Shown one piece after another: positions 11,300-23,454 of a stretch of DNA of 64,000 nt. The translations under genes were made by a program, and so were the position numbers. The notes below the pieces were generated by a model. The model ran no database searches. It was not told the DNA's origin and saw nothing but the letters and a program-made list of their open reading frames with translations. The stretch is from Epiperipatus broadwayi (Eukaryota > Onychophora > Udeonychophora > Euonychophora > Peripatidae). The DNA lies in contig JAQFVV010012575.1 of assembly GCA_028023455.1 (NCBI GenBank), positions 674,517-738,516 of the forward strand, read 5' to 3'. Positions within the stretch are counted from its first letter, which is position 1. Every line of letters begins with the position of its first letter.

Positions 11300-11900
11300 T
11301 GCTGTAGAATTTTTCTATTGTAGCATTAATTTTTTTGAAGTTATGCTCCTTATTTATTAGATCTTTTATGTATATCTCTATATTGTTTCTCTGATCTGCT
11401 TCAAATTCACACAATTTTAAGTTTCTGTTAGTCCTGTGTATTTATGGGACATGATGGGATAACAAACTACAGTGTACAATACTTCTCACATTTATTGGTT
11501 TAAATTTGATCTTATAATTCAAGACATTGATCTACCATTGAATATTTAAATCTAAAAATTTTAATATTTTGATTTTCATCTTCTTTCTCAATAGTCCAAA
11601 CCAAGAAAGACCTCATTGCTAATTCTTGTTGAATTTGATCTTAATTCCTTCATCCGTGCAGAGTAGAGTATCATTCACATATATTGAATATTTTATTGAG
11701 CAATACTTTGAATTTTTAGAATAATTAATTTTTCAATTTTAAATAGAGACAAGCTGCAGAGGACAACATTAAAAGGTAGCCCATAGACCATCCATGATTC
11801 ATCTTATAAAGTTTATTATTAATTGTTGCAACTATCTCTTCACTAATCCATTTTATTGTCTCTATAATTTTTTTTTTAATATTACAGTAGCTTGCTGCAA
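11300..11900 (-). pseudogene. Penelope-like element: reverse transcriptase fragment
   Basis: Several frames on the minus strand together resemble PLE reverse transcriptase. In order: I-N-N-K-L-Y-K-M-N-H-G-W-S-M-G-Y (family form YKMxDGxxMGSPLSP) near 11830; IYVNDTLL near 11670, the catalytic YxDD box with the first D changed to N; then WTIEKEDENQNIKIF near 11600, the family's FTxExE segment. Frames switch at least three times and stops are present, so it is dead. The endonuclease part is at 10640-10910. Telomerase-like RT is the only serious alternative, and the attached GIY-YIG domain argues for PLE. Confidence 0.65.
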
Positions 11901-12314
11901 CATTTCACTATGCCCATGTCCCATAAATATGCAGGGCTGAAATCTAATGGTCATTTCAATAGTCAACTACCTATGAAGCTCATTAGTAGACTGTAAATAG
12001 CATCCAGCAAATAAAAAAAACTAGAAGTCACCTATTCTATTAAAAGTAGGTTATCAACAGTAAATGATGTAGTTGCAATCCCACATTTGTGGCAACCCCC
12101 CCAAAATTTTGCTACTGCTTGTGCTTCCTGATCAAATATATGATGACAAAGTCAATTGCAGATACATCTGATTGACATAGATAGGCCCCTAACCTTATGC
12201 CAATGACCACCCCTAGTGTACAAGTTGTGTACATTACAGATGTATGCAACCACAATGATGTTTTCATTACTGCAATACAAACTTTTTATGTCAGTGTATT
12301 TATAAGTATATTCT

Positions 12315-12625
12315 ATAATCAACAAGGGCTTTGAGTATTCTATCATCAGATTTTCAATGATATGGATGGCTGAAGATTTGAAGGATGGAGAAGATTGAAG
12401 CCTGTCCATTAAAGTTTGAAGATTGGCTATCTTAATATAAACTAAGCACTGATTATATATGTGTGTGGAAGATGATGATCTGGACCAACTGATGACTGCT
12501 GATGCAGCATGAAATATGTATATTGGATATCATTTTATATTTTTCACAAGTATGCGGTCATGTGTGTCAGTTGTTTAAGATGGAATGGATAGTTGTAGGG
12601 AGCTTGAAAATCTGAGTTCACATGC
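12315..12625 (+). repeat. R1 repeat, plus orientation
   Basis: Contains GAGTATTCTATCATCAGATT, GGATGGCTGAAGATTTG, TGGCTATCTTAATATAAAC, GCACTGATTATATATGTG, GACCAACTGATGACTGCTG and GAAAATCTGAGTTC near the end. Confidence 0.65.
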
Positions 12626-12659
12626 TTTCTAATTACATTAAGCTCAGTATAGACAATAT

Positions 12660-14170
12660 ACTTGTATTTAAATATTATATTTTGGTTTATAAAGACGTAT
12701 TTTAATACATATACACTATAGATAATCTTATTAATGTTTACTTAAATTTTCACCAGAATTTTTGGTTTTTTCAATAAGAAAAAAAAAAAGTTTATTGTTG
12801 AAATCTGAACAAATTTTAAATTTAAAAACATTCTCTAACCAGACATTTCAGATTAATGGCATTGTAGTTTTAAGAATTGACAAAAGCACCAACTGTATTA
12901 AGTTTAATTAATTAGCTCACCTTGTATAATTATTCAACAGCTTTATTAGATGAAAACTGAAGCCATTTTTTGACTGTTTCTTGAGCTCTAATTAAGGTGT
13001 CAAAAATTAATAGATATTTGTGAGATTCAACATTATATTCATTAGAGATGTTGTTAGAATCTCATTCTATATGGTCTTTATGTAATATTTGTATTGATGA
13101 ATCTTAAATAGAATTAGGTTGTAACAATAACTCCATAAATTTAATGTTGAATCTCATTAACATCACTTTCTATTCATTCTTGCCCTTTTAATAAAAGCCT
13201 AGAAGCAATCATAATGGGTTTAATTTTTGCTTGATAAAACAATTGATAATGATACCAGATAACTAAATTTAATAAAGACATCATTAGCTGATCCACATTG
13301 ATGAGGGATTACTAAAAAAAACCAAAACATTTGTCATAAAAAACTGCTTGCGCTCCATGAGTGCTGTGGGAGCTCTTTGAGCACTTGTTGGATGACGTGT
13401 TATTTTCTTTCTTTACTGACATAAAAAGTATAAGCATGACATCAAACAAAATATAGGCATTTGATAGCTCAATGACATAGCTTTCAGAAAATGTTTACCT
13501 CAAAAAAAATCAGTTGAAATTTGGATTTTTGGCAACAGTTTTAATCGACCACAGTATTTAATTTTTTTTCTTTTTTGATAACTTTTGTAATTACCACAAA
13601 GTGATAAAAGAAAAAAAATGGTTTACCAAATGCAAATTAACATTTGCCACATGTTATTCACAAACAAGGCCTACAATAGAGCTTCAGCATAATGACTCAT
13701 AAGTAAAATTTTAATTTTTTTAATAATATTTAATTTTTTTTTAAAATTTTTTGAAAAAATTATCTTTTTTTATTAATTTTAGTTGGTAATTAGTGTGCGT
13801 TAGTCTTTAGTTATATATTTATTTATGCTCATATAGAATTCATATCTATTGTAATTTTCTAAACTTCTACCTACACTATTCCACTTATTTTTATAAAAAT
13901 AATGATTTTCAAAAAGTATAATAATTTATTATTTATAATTATGTTTATATAACATGTTTGTGTTTACAAGTAATGAGTTATAAAACTAATAATCAAATGT
14001 ATAGCATATGCAAGCATATAATCAAATTCTGATTCTTGTTTATGTTTTTGTTTATTCTTGTTCATGCTTTGGAGTCACTCTGGTTTTGCTATATGTTTCA
14101 TAACATTATTTTCAAGTCTATAGCTAACAAATGGACTATATGCAAATAAATTATATCTATATGATACACT
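12660..14170. other. AT-rich non-coding stretch
   Basis: No gene or classified element seen. Contains long A and T runs at 12780, 13560 and 13740 and a GC-richer short patch near 13350. Confidence 0.45.
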
Positions 14171-14173
14171 TCT

Positions 14174-14270
14174 GTGCATAAAGAATATACACATCACTAG
14201 TGTGCATAAAGAATATAAACATCACTGGTGTCCATAAAGAATATAAACACCACTGATGTACACAAAAAAA
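14174..14270. repeat. tandem repeat, ~28 bp x 3.5
   Basis: Three successive units begin GTGCATAAAGAATATACAC, GTGCATAAAGAATATAAAC and GTCCATAAAGAATATAAAC, each followed by ATCACT or CCACT; a fourth is partial. It lies about 140 bp upstream of candidate exon C. Confidence 0.75.
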
Positions 14271-14409
14271 TATAAAATGAAGATATGAAACTCATTTTAT
14301 CAGTGATATAGACAGTAGCCTACATTTTCTAGTTTTAGATAGACAAGAAGCCATTTGTTATGATGATTTCTTTTGTATCTTTTATTAGGATGAATCTTTT
14401 TCTTTATAG

Positions 14410-14505
14410 TTGCCTTTGACATTTAGAACATTTGGGGTACAAGATAAAAATGAAGAAGTCATATCCGACTTCTTTTGGAGATTGTGAAGCTGTGGATTAT
14501 CTCAG
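14410..14505 (+). CDS. candidate exon C of an unrecognised host gene
   Basis: A 96-nt stretch with an excellent acceptor (TTTTTCTTTATAG, ending 14409) and a perfect donor (CTCAG|GTAAGA, GT at 14506). Entered in phase 0, as candidate exons A and B require, it reads LPLTFRTFGVQDKNEEVISD and then F-F-W-R-L before TGA at codon 26. That makes it a last coding exon whose 3' UTR is spliced. The alternative is a first coding exon: an ATG at 14450 opens MKKSYPTSFGDCEAVDYL up to the donor. Both readings look protein-like. I cannot choose without transcript data, and I do not recognise the family. Confidence 0.5.
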
Positions 14506-14769
14506 GTAAGACATATTACACATGTTTAGAAAGTTAATTTTGTGAGGAATAGAAAATAATTATCACTGAAGATGTAATTTGAATTTTAGTTAATATTAAT
14601 TTCCAAATTATGAACAAACAATAAAATAATAATTATTTTGGAGGTGAAAATTTCTTTTCCCCTTATTTTTTATATAGTTATCACTATTTATTTTATGCTT
14701 ATTGTTTTCCTTAATTTTCCTAGTTTCTAGCAATGTAATTGTTTTTGCTCTAACATACTTAAAACTGAA

Positions 14770-15450
14770 GTTATTGTGAAAATTGTGTCTCAGGCTAGTA
14801 TTTTAAAAAATTCAATATGGCGGCTTAGGCCTTAATATTTATTGTATTACAAATTGAATCTCCTTAAAAATACTATCCATTTGACCAGTCTAATTGTTTC
14901 CCATTTTTTGAAGCAGCCCTGAACCTTTTGCAAAGTGATTCCTTTTTAATTATTTCATTTTTTCCTACCAACTTCCAAGACTGCAAAAGTTTTTCTTTTG
15001 AGACATTTTTTCATTCAGGGAAATAGAAAGATATCACATGGAGCAAGATCAGGTGAATATGGCTGATGGATAAGGTTGAGCATGCTCTTTTTGATTAAAT
15101 ATTTTTTTACACTCAAGGCTTTGTAAGCTGGGGAATTGTTATAGTGAAGCATGCACTCACCATTTTGTCACAAATCAGGGCATTTTCAATTTACCACATC
15201 ATGCCAACATTCCAGAATTAGTAGTTAAAATGCCTGACTGTTACAAATAAATTAATGCTGTTTTCATAGATAAAAAGAGCATCATTTTGACATTGGATTT
15301 CATTCACTATGCTTTTTGGGTTACTGTGAATTTAAACTTTTCCATTACATTATTTGTTAACTTGGTTTTCCATTAGAGCAGGTTGCTTGTAAGCCGTTTC
15401 AAACATAATAACTGTTTCCCCAGCCATTTTCACATTATTCCAATTTTTCA
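14770..15450 (-). pseudogene. mariner-family transposase remnant
   Basis: On the minus strand near 15150-15030 one frame reads MLHYNNSPAYKALSVKKYL and, after a short gap, PYSPDLAPCDIFLFP. This is the signature of mariner/Tc1 DDE transposases (family form HHDNAPAH...PYSPDLAPCDFFLFP). The second catalytic acidic residue, the D of HDN, is N here. A C-terminal QGCFKKWE segment follows in another frame. Upstream segments such as KMMLFL fit the preceding part of the catalytic domain in other frames. Stops and frameshifts throughout show it is inactive. The left end near 14773-14830 is shared with sequence at the right edge of the window and may be a terminal repeat. Confidence 0.8.
14773..14830 (+). 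repeat. possible mariner terminal sequence
   Basis: GTTATTGTGAAAATTGTGTC followed by TCAGG and an A-rich run then TTCAATATGG is found here and, inverted, at 63951-63990. It lies at the expected 3' end of the mariner remnant. The matching opposite end near 15640 was not found. Confidence 0.45.
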
Positions 15451-15639
15451 GTCATTCTAAAAATCAAAAGTAAATGAATCTCACTTAAAAAAAATTATTA
15501 CCTGGAATTATAACTTCACTTGATGATTCCGATCAGCAGAGTGATGGAGGAGAATCCCTAGAAGAGATGTCTAGCCGCAATGCACAATAATGCACTAGAG
15601 AATGATTCCGGGTTTTTTGGTGAGGGAGGGAATGTCTTT

Positions 15640-16680
15640 CCTTTTATGTTTGTATTTAAAAAAAAGTTACACTAGTATTTAACCGAAGTTTATAAGTTAT
15701 ATGTAGGCTATAAATAATATCTATTTTTAAAAATGATTAATTTTAGTCATTAACGTATTTGTAAAAAATAATTGATATCAAAGTTGAGAATGCAGAAATA
15801 ATAGAAGCTCATAGATCAAAACGGTTATATGTATATAAGTAAAACAGCATTTATGCTGTTTAAATAAGACTAATTAGATTCCTCTTAACCAATCACTAAT
15901 TAGTAGAGATGAAACCTAGAGAGTTGAAAGTTTTTAGATAAAGTCTTAGCTGACCAAAATAAAATTTGAAACAAACTAATTTTGAACAATTATTTATTTA
16001 TTAGATATCTAGATAACTTAGTTATAGTTAGGCTTGCAATTAAAAAACTTATCAAAATTTTAGTTGGATTGGATTAAAACCCATTAGAAATTATTCGCGA
16101 ATGGCATTCATTATTTGATTTTTAATTCATAGCAATAATTACTTATTACACGACTGACACTTTTGACAATTTTCTTGGATCTTTTTAAAAATTATTCTTC
16201 GAATATTAAATACAACAATAAAGTTATTTGAATTTCTGATAAGTCATAAAAGAGAAAATCATTTAATAATTCCTTTTTATGATATACATTACTGAATCCT
16301 TTAATCAAATCTCTTTTGAGACTTGTTTGTCTTTTAATAACATAATTTGCTTTATGACTCTTCTAATAATATTAATTCATCTCTTTTAAATTTAACAATT
16401 AGATTAGTTGGCTATTAAAAGATAACTTTAACATTATTACAATCACGATAAACAATGTTTAACATTTTCTTTTAATATTTTGACGTCACTCCGGTTGTAT
16501 CTCATTATCCAGAATAGCATTTCATCTTTTATAAAAAAAAATTAATGACTAGAAAAATAATCGTTAAATTTAAAAGCAGAATAAAAAATCATTGCAAAAT
16601 ACATTTTTTCTATTAAAAAAACTGCAAAGACATTGAAAAGTAAATAATTAAAAATAACAAAAAAGAATAATATCTTGAAA
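15640..16680. other. AT-rich non-coding stretch
   Basis: About 1 kb with no supported gene or repeat. Confidence 0.45.
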
Positions 16681-16689
16681 AAGAGTGAC

Positions 16690-16985
16690 AACTTCTCTTA
16701 ATGATATGAAAGGCCAAAAGATTATCTTGATTATATACATATGCTCGAGAATGTTAACTATTTCTGGTGTTTATCATTTTACTAGATTTGCTATCTTAAT
16801 ATAAATCCCAGCAATGATTATATATATGTGTGGGAGATGATGTTTCGGACCAATTGATGAGTGCTGGTTCAGCACGATTTACGCATTATCTTTTCCATTT
16901 GTATGCGGTTGTGTGTATCGGTTTTAATAGATAGAGTGAATAACTGAAGAGAGTTTAAAAGTATGGTCCAAATCCCCTTTAATTA
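16690..16985 (+). repeat. R1 repeat, plus orientation, diverged 5' part
   Basis: The 5' third is poorly conserved. From TTTGCTATCTTAATATAAAT onward it matches R1: TGATTATATATATGTGTGGG, GACCAATTGATGAGTGCTGG and TTCAGCACG. Confidence 0.55.
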
Positions 16986-17002
16986 TATATCTATGAATGT
17001 AA

Positions 17003-17590
17003 ATATAAGAGATTTGAACTCAGACTTTCAAGAAACCTTCAACTAGCCACACTATTTCATACTACTGATACACATGACCACACACATGTAGTAAAGATAA
17101 ATAATCACCAATATACATATTTCATGATGAACCAGCACTCATCAGTTGGTCCAAATTATCATTTCTCACACACATATATAATCAGTGCTCAGTTTATATT
17201 AAGATAGCAAATTTTTATACTTTAATGAAGATGCTTTAATCTACTCCAACCTCCAACTCTTCAGGCATCCATACCATTAAAACTCCGATGGGCATTCTAT
17301 CATCAGAGTTTCAATGGTATGGATGGCTGAAGAGTTGGAGGTTGGAGTAGATTAAAGCCTGTCCATTAAATTACAAAGATTTGCTATCTTAACATAGATT
17401 GAGCACTGATTATATATATATGGGTGGGAGATGATAATCTGGACCAACTGATGAGTGCTGGTTTAGCATGAAATACTTGTATTGGTGATTATTTATCTTT
17501 TCTACATGTGTGTGATCAAGGGTATCAGTACTATGAGATAGTGTGGCTAGTTGAAGGTTTCTTAAAAGTCTGAGTTCAAATCCCTTATAT
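17003..17590. repeat. ~590-bp near-perfect palindrome built from two R1 copies
   Basis: A minus-oriented R1 (about 17003-17281) is followed directly by a plus-oriented R1 (about 17282-17590). The outer ends are GATTTGAACTCAGACTTTCA on the left and CTGAGTTCAAATCCC on the right. The centre is AACTCCGATGG, a few bases, then TCATCAGAGTT, so almost no loop remains. Arms differ at scattered bases only. Transcripts of either strand could fold into a hairpin of nearly 290 bp. No protein is conserved in the arms. Confidence 0.8.
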
Positions 17591-17599
17591 TTGCAATTA

Positions 17600-18829
17600 A
17601 GTTCCAGATATAAGAATGCCTGTATTTCAAATCTTATATCTATGAATGTATGTATGCATGGATGGATGTTCTTGCTTCTCTGTTCATTTTGCAATTTATT
17701 AAAATGCATAAATGTTGAATTAAATTTTTTAATGCAAGTGAATGATTCAGATCATCCTAAATATGAGTTATCTTAGCCTCAAAAATTTTATGGTTCAGAG
17801 GAAGTAAATTCACCTACCATCTCATGATTTAGGATTTGAATTCGAACCAAGTGAAATTCTTTTCATTTCAGTTAGATGACTAGTCCACATTAACACAGTT
17901 AATAGGTATTCAGCTATATATAACTGGAGAGTAAAGAAAATACAGAAAAGATTACAAACCTCATGACACAACAATTGGCAAGACTGGTAAATATTACTTT
18001 CTATTTTTTTCTGTGAAGAGTTGTTGAAGGAACCTTTACCCTGTAGTGAAATAGTACCAAAAACATGTATTACCTCTATATTGTAGAGCTTATTCAAGCT
18101 TAGGTTTTTGATTGATCACTTCTTCCAAGAGACATGCATGTGCTTCATGCAGAATGCTTCAACCATGGATTAGGATCATGTATTGGACTCTATCAACAAT
18201 ATTTTTTATACATATAAAAGAGATTTTAAGATTAGGAGAGTAGAAAAGACCTATAAAAATGTGTGTACATATTAAGTTTTTAGTTAAAAATATGTACAAA
18301 TAATTAGATAATAAATTAGTATGGTACAACCAATTAATATGTTTCATCATCATCACTGGTAGAAAGTTAATGTTTAACACTTCTTTAATATAGTTTATTC
18401 TACAATTTCAATATTTAGAGTTCCATCAAACCCTTTATTATTAACATAGAGGCATACTATTAGAAATAGTTGGGCTAAATTAATTTGGTTTAAACAAGTG
18501 TTTATCTACATTGTTCAGTAATAACTGATTACTTTATGAAATGTTGTTATTTATATCAATAGCACTGCTAGAATAATGTTCCAATCATTCAGTATTGACA
18601 TACAATTCATTAACAAAATGTTAATATACTAATTAAAGATATTTACAATAACAAGATATACATATATTAATTTATATTATCATTTTAAGGCTGGCTATTT
18701 TGAAATATGGTCTCTAATACATTTATAAATTATTTCACAGAGGGTGGTAATGGAGTTTATAACCATATATTGGATTTTTATTTCAGTTTAGTGTTAGCAC
18801 TGAGATTATTAATTTATATATATATATAT
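17600..18829. other. non-coding stretch
   Basis: No supported gene. Short open frames on both strands lack protein-like composition. The last 20 bases are a (TA)n tract that forms the left flank of the LTR array. Confidence 0.4.
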
Positions 18830-21438
18830 TGTAACCTTCCAGGTTGGCACCAGAAAGAAATGTGGGAAGGTCACATTTGTGCTAACAATGGTTAAAGGTA
18901 ATTAGTTGAGAAAAATGAATTGTGATATAATTTAATATTTAAAATTGAGTTTTTAGGAAAACTAAACTTAAATTGTGATATAATTTGCTAGTTAAAATTA
19001 GGATTTTAACAAAATTAAAATTTTAAATGGGTATATTGATTGGTGGAGTTTTGGACTATATGTTTAGTGGTAGATGTTTGTGTATAGTAGAGGATTTACA
19101 TGTCATAATAGGCAGATGCATAAATGTATTATTAATTAGAATTTTCTTTTCTATATTTTATTTATAAGTTACTGATTATATATTGTCTTAGAATCTTATG
19201 TTTTAAAAATGATAAAAATTATTTGTAATAGTAAATAACATTTCTAAAATTAATAATTAGTATTTAATATTTTTTTTATTACTATGTTTATTATATTCAA
19301 ACATTGTATTGTTAAAATTTTTATAAATAATATTTCTGGCAAGCTTCCAAAGTTGATTGTCATAGAAACACAGAGGGCATGAGTGAAGAGAGACAAAGAG
19401 TTTCAAAACTTGAAGAAAGTAAAAAAATTTCCAAGGGAGAAAATGTAAAAAAAAAACTTAAAAAAATCAAAAAAACTCTCTAAAAGTATTACAACAAATA
19501 TAAAAAAACATCGCAAGGATTCTAATGATATATTTATGGAAAATTTCTATTATACTACTGGAGTAATAAAACCATGAAGAGATAGACCCAGAGGGAAATC
19601 AGCTCCAAATTTCTGTCAAACGATGGTTCAAGTTCACTACCTTTAAAAATACCTGGATGTCACATAAGATAAGTAATTATAATTTATTTTAAGGTATTGC
19701 CAAAAGTAAATAATATTAAAATGACAAAATTATTTAAAGTAAAGCTGGATAAATTTTTCTTGTTAAACGCTAGAACCAAACACTTAATATTCAATTCTAA
19801 TCATTTTCTATCAATCTTTTGCAAATTAAAATTTAAAATGAAAAAGTTTATCTACTTAATTTTATATCAAGAAGATAATTTTCTACTGTATAACTTTGCT
19901 ATTCGTGTATATATAGTGAAATAATTTCAATGCATGCAAATGTCATTTTTAACGCCCGTCATGGAATTCTAGGATAAAAAAAAAACTCTTATCATTCTTA
20001 ACAAGTTATGCTTAACAATCGGATAGACATTTTTTTTATGTTATAATTTACTATTATCTTTGAAATTAATATGTATATTTCTTTCAACTTTCAATTTTTT
20101 TTTTTAAAAAAAAAACTTAACATGTAATAATGGGATAGTGACAAATATTTTTTTTTATTGATTACAATAGATGGACAACCTATTTTTTTTTTCATTTTTC
20201 TTTTAAAAGAACAAAACAATGTAACTTCTTATATATTATAATATGATAATATATTTTGTATGATCTAAAAATTATACTATAGGTGATTATATATACTCGA
20301 GTGTGTGCGTGATGCTATAAATTATTATTATTATTATTTTTATTTTTTTATTTTTTTTTAAATTGTATTTATTATGCTTAATTTAGCTAATGAACTTTAT
20401 TTAAAAAAATAAAGAATTAAAACTGTGTCTGTTATAAGTTGAAGGTAGAAATGGTCAGAGACGAGTAGATTATTTAGATTGGGTTTGGGGATATTAATTA
20501 ACCCTCACATATATAAGTATAAGAATAAGTGTTTGGTTAGTGTTTTTCCATGCTTGTCTTTACAGTTAGTGTTAGATTGTATACATTGATTATAACAGAT
20601 ATGTGTTGTATAAATTTTTATCATATGTATAAAGGATGATTGATTTATGGCATCATCCAAGTTCTATAAATAATCTAATAAAATATGTTTCAGAAATACA
20701 TTATATTTACAATATAATCAAACGCACATATTTGAAAATATATGATTAACATATTAAATAGTAGTCAATTTTGATTTTACCTTAGAAGAGATGTAATTAG
20801 TTATCAAGCTGTATAAATAATATATTTTTTTAGTTATTGTTTATTTTTGATTTTATTTTAATAAATGTTATATTGAATAAATAGCCCATATGAATTGCTT
20901 GATTATATATATGTTCGATTCTCCATTTCCATACACACACATCTGGATAACATAACATAGTTATAGAATATATAAGTGTCAATATAAGTCAAGTTTTATT
21001 TAATTTGTCTGGTGGTAATAAATCTCAGCATTACAATGCTAATAATATATTTTTTAATTTGCTTAGAATAGGTGGTGATTTGGATAAAAAGATACCCAAT
21101 CCTCATCATTGTCTATACCATAATAAATGTAATAATTGTCAATTTTGCAACAGTTTTAGTATTGAATAGATGCTCTGAACATATTTAAATTAACCTTATA
21201 GTATTACTGTTTATAGATGTTTTTATCATCCTTGTTGGCCTCATATATAAAGACCATATCCTATAATCTCAACTGAGCTAGGCCATGGAGTGGTTGCAAT
21301 GTAAAACCTTTTAAATAAGTTTAAATATAATTTATAATTATAAATTTTATTCTATTTTGCATAGAATTGGCACCTGGGCAATTATAAATATAATAAAGTA
21401 AATAAGTGAAGAAGATGGAGGTTATAGGGAGGGTTAAA
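18830..21438 (+). repeat. LTR 1 (~2.6 kb) of a tandem LTR element array
   Basis: Begins TGTAACCTTCCAGG and ends GGAGGGTTAAA. The same sequence, with only scattered differences, recurs at 25196 and 28984. The first 50 bases contain an inverted pair (TGTAACCTTCC and GGAAGGTCACA, one mismatch), and the LTR ends are loosely inverted (TGTAACC against GGGTTAAA). The usual final CA is AA. Internally there is a lysine-rich stretch near 19380-19580, frameshifted here, a 75-codon open frame at 19697-19924, and a Cys-rich stretch near 21080-21170. The left flank is (TA)n, as is the sequence after LTR 3, which fits a short target duplication in a microsatellite. Confidence 0.75.
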
Positions 21439-23454
21439 GTAACCTCCCAATCATGGGGCCCTGTTTAATTAAGTCTCATAGCCTGATATATTTACAGTTA
21501 AGTGGTGGCATGCAATGTGGATGGCCTGATATACTTGGGTTAAGTGCTCGATATATTTATGGGTTAAATGCATTGGTGATCGATTCATCTTTGTTCATAT
21601 GTGTACTTTGCTCTTTATTGAAGATTATATATTATACATTTTATTATGAATGACACACAATGTAGCAGCATGATTAGTTAATGACAGTGGAGTAGAATAA
21701 CAGCCAGTATGTTGGATTTGATGATGATTATTGTAGATAGTGGTTAAGTGGTGCCCAACTGGGACCTCAGCATTTATGGGTTAAATGCAAATATACGATT
21801 GGGTTAAATGGATGTCCAATCGTGGAATCTTGATTACTTAAGTCTCATATTTTGTAGAGTGTTTATATTTTTGTTGATATATACTGGCATATATCTAAGA
21901 TGAGAAGTAATCCATTGCCATTAGAATTACTTTATTCCTGTTTTAAGTATACAGTTATTGCAAAATTGGTTCCAAAATAGAATCAAGTTGGCAGTTTTCT
22001 TATTCTAGGATTTTTATATTAATCTGGAAGATTAATAGAGATGTTTGATAAAATGGAAATAGGAATAAATGGAGCATTAATTAGAGTTTGAAATAAGCCA
22101 ATACCTGAAAGATGTGTAATAGATATATGAATGTCAGATGTATAGTTTAAAAAAAAAAACATTTTTTTTAGGTGAAATAAATAAATACAGCCATGAGACA
22201 GCTTAGTTTTAATTATAAAGCTATATAAATATCACAACTTATAGTAAATGTTAAAGTTGATAACATTTTTTTTTATATATATCTTTTGCTTATCAATTAA
22301 ATATAGTACTGATGCTAGATAAACATAGAATTATTGATAGTATTAAATTATAAAGTGTTAATATTGTTCATATTTGGAATACTTCTGTTATAGAAAGTCT
22401 ATAATTTTGAAGGTTAGATAGCATACTTGATTGTTGGAGTTTTGTTGGTTGTGTTGCAAGTTTTGGTGATGGATGGAGAATTTTTGTTATTGTCTTAAGT
22501 ATATGGTGTATTCATGTCACTGGTAACTGATTGTTCTCATTCACTGCTCCAACCCAAATTATGATATCAATTGTTAATTATCATGAAGCAGTTAAGAGTA
22601 GTTCTGCCATGATTTTGCCTCTAAGACTCCAGAGAGAGAAAGGCATAGTTCTTTCTAATATATATGACTCCTAAAGATGAGCAAGACAATATTTTATAAA
22701 TAGCCCCTAAGACTTGGATGTAAGCAGGGCATTGTGATAGTGTTTGTAGTAGATTATTATGGTTTGTGGTAGCTTAGAGTGACTAAAGTGGGACGATCAT
22801 CAGTGTGTTCATGGAGCATTGTCTGTTTTAAGAGCAGTGATGGAGTTCTTCTATCCATCTCAAAATTGTGAACTGCTGATAATTATTTTGGCTGTCAGTA
22901 TCTGTTGGATCTTTAGAAGAATGGATGAATATATAACTTGAATATATAGCTCATTCTTAAAAGGCTATTTTCTATATTCTTATGCAAAGATTGGCATTTA
23001 CCATGTTTAAGTAAAAATTGTATATCAGTTGTCATAGTGAATGCATGTCATCATTAATTTTATTTTGGTTATGAATTATTTTTTTTGTTATAAATGCTGG
23101 TTATAATATCTGAATGCACCCAATACAGCATAAAGATAAATGAATATGTTTAAATTATTTTGGTCTTTTATCAGTTGTTTGAATTGGTGTAGTTTGCAAT
23201 ATAACTATAGTGGATCATATAAGATTTAATTTATAATTCCAGCTATGTTTAGATTAATGTTATCTAGTTAAAGCTTAATATCTTCTTGCCTATGTGTGTG
23301 TGGAAGATCAAACATTATATGGGAAAATAAAATTGTGGAAATTTTATGTCATTTTAGGTAGTGATGGTGAATTTGAATTGTTGATTTGGTGGAGGCTGGA
23401 GCTCGTGAACCTTATTTTCTTAAGTAATATTAATAAATTTTAAGAGATTATCAA

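Noticed and set aside
14170-14270. Possible CRISPR-like spaced repeat
   Set aside because: Units are directly tandem with no unique spacers, and the genome is eukaryotic.
21080-21170. Zinc-finger-like Cys run in the LTR (H-H-C-L-Y-C...C...C...C in LTR 2)
   Set aside because: The frame is short, the Cys spacing matches no known knuckle, and LTR 1 has lost one Cys.
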